A program made the position numbers and the translations under genes. From NCBI GenBank assembly GCA_034190305.1, contig JAXHSV010000066.1:1-14275 (forward strand): DNA of 14,275 nucleotides. The letters are read 5' to 3'. The stretch is from JAUWNJ01 sp034190305 (GTDB lineage Bacteria > Planctomycetota > Phycisphaerae > SM23-33). Shown one piece after another: positions 14,103 through 14,275 of this stretch; the first letter of the stretch is position 1, and every line of letters starts with the position of its first letter. A model generated the notes under the pieces. That model was not told where the DNA came from. It made no database searches and saw only the letters and a program-made list of their open reading frames with translations.

Positions 14103-14275
14103 ATCTCCATTCCGGAAGGTCCGATGGATATTTTATTTTCTTTTCGGCGTGATGCTGTCTTCCCGCCGACGACTTTTTACGGTTTTCTTTCCGGTCGTTT
14201 TTCTCGCGGACGTTCTTGCCTTTTTCTTCGTTACGGTTTTTCTCCTTTGGGGCGCCTTCACCTTTGTTTTTGTCT
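14089..14275 (-). CDS. C-terminal end of an unknown charged protein, start beyond window
   Basis: The frame is open from the right edge to TAA at 14089-14091 and overlaps the hisG start by 14 bp. The 61 visible residues are very rich in Lys, Arg, Asn and Glu (GEGAPKEKNRNEEKGKNVRE) and end in IKYPSDLPEWRYARD. This looks like a disordered, charged tail. A second frame is also open from the edge to a TAA at 14133-14135 and would give a Lys/Thr/Arg-rich, histone-like tail. I prefer the first because it uses CGN arginine codons as the neighbours do, while the second relies on AGA. The function is not recognisable. Highly charged tails occur on RNA helicases and nucleic-acid-binding proteins, but nothing here fixes that. 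Confidence 0.45.
   Translation of the reverse strand, partial: DKNKGEGAPKEKNRNEEKGKNVREKNDRKENRKKSSAGRQHHAEKKIKYPSDLPEWRYARD

Overview
This window looks like a chromosomal segment of a moderately GC-rich bacterium, most plausibly a planctomycete of the Phycisphaerae type. That placement is an inference. It rests on gene content, on a very long TPR lipoprotein next to a long-form HisG, and on small palindromic and heptameric repeats between and even inside genes. There is no rRNA or other taxonomic marker here. I saw no tRNA, CRISPR array or intact transposase.

Layout. (1) Bases 1-1902, minus strand: the N-terminal two thirds of an MmeI-like fused restriction-modification protein, cut by the left edge. 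A 74-bp REPIN-like palindrome pair is inserted in frame just before its catalytic NPPF motif. (2) 2306-5683, plus strand: acs (acetyl-CoA synthetase) and an OFA-family MFS transporter, a likely acetate or monocarboxylate uptake and activation pair, closed by a strong intrinsic terminator. (3) 5767-6997, plus strand: an adenylate-kinase-like P-loop protein and an isochorismatase-fold hydrolase, separated by a hairpin and a heptamer repeat. (4) 6998-7474: a non-coding island between convergent genes. It holds a second REPIN-like element nested in a larger inverted repeat, a second heptamer tract, a perfect hairpin and a 97-bp foldback. (5) 7475-8266, minus strand: a CarH-like cobalamin-binding-fold protein that lacks the axial histidine and carries a histone-like basic tail. 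(6) 8267-8844: 9-bp tandem repeats and the internally deleted fossil of an opine dehydrogenase gene. (7) 8845-14275, minus strand: a compact probable operon reading [unknown charged protein] - hisG - 1189-residue TPR lipoprotein - yebC, with overlapping or near-touching genes.

How the genes fit together. acs and the transporter form one metabolic unit. hisG starts histidine synthesis and is translationally coupled to the TPR lipoprotein. YebC is a translation- or transcription-linked factor at the end of that operon. The points most worth a second look are the in-frame REPIN in the restriction enzyme, its structurally covarying partner at 7103-7163, the histidine-less B12-fold protein, and the 37-residue Trp-marked repeat block inside the TPR protein.
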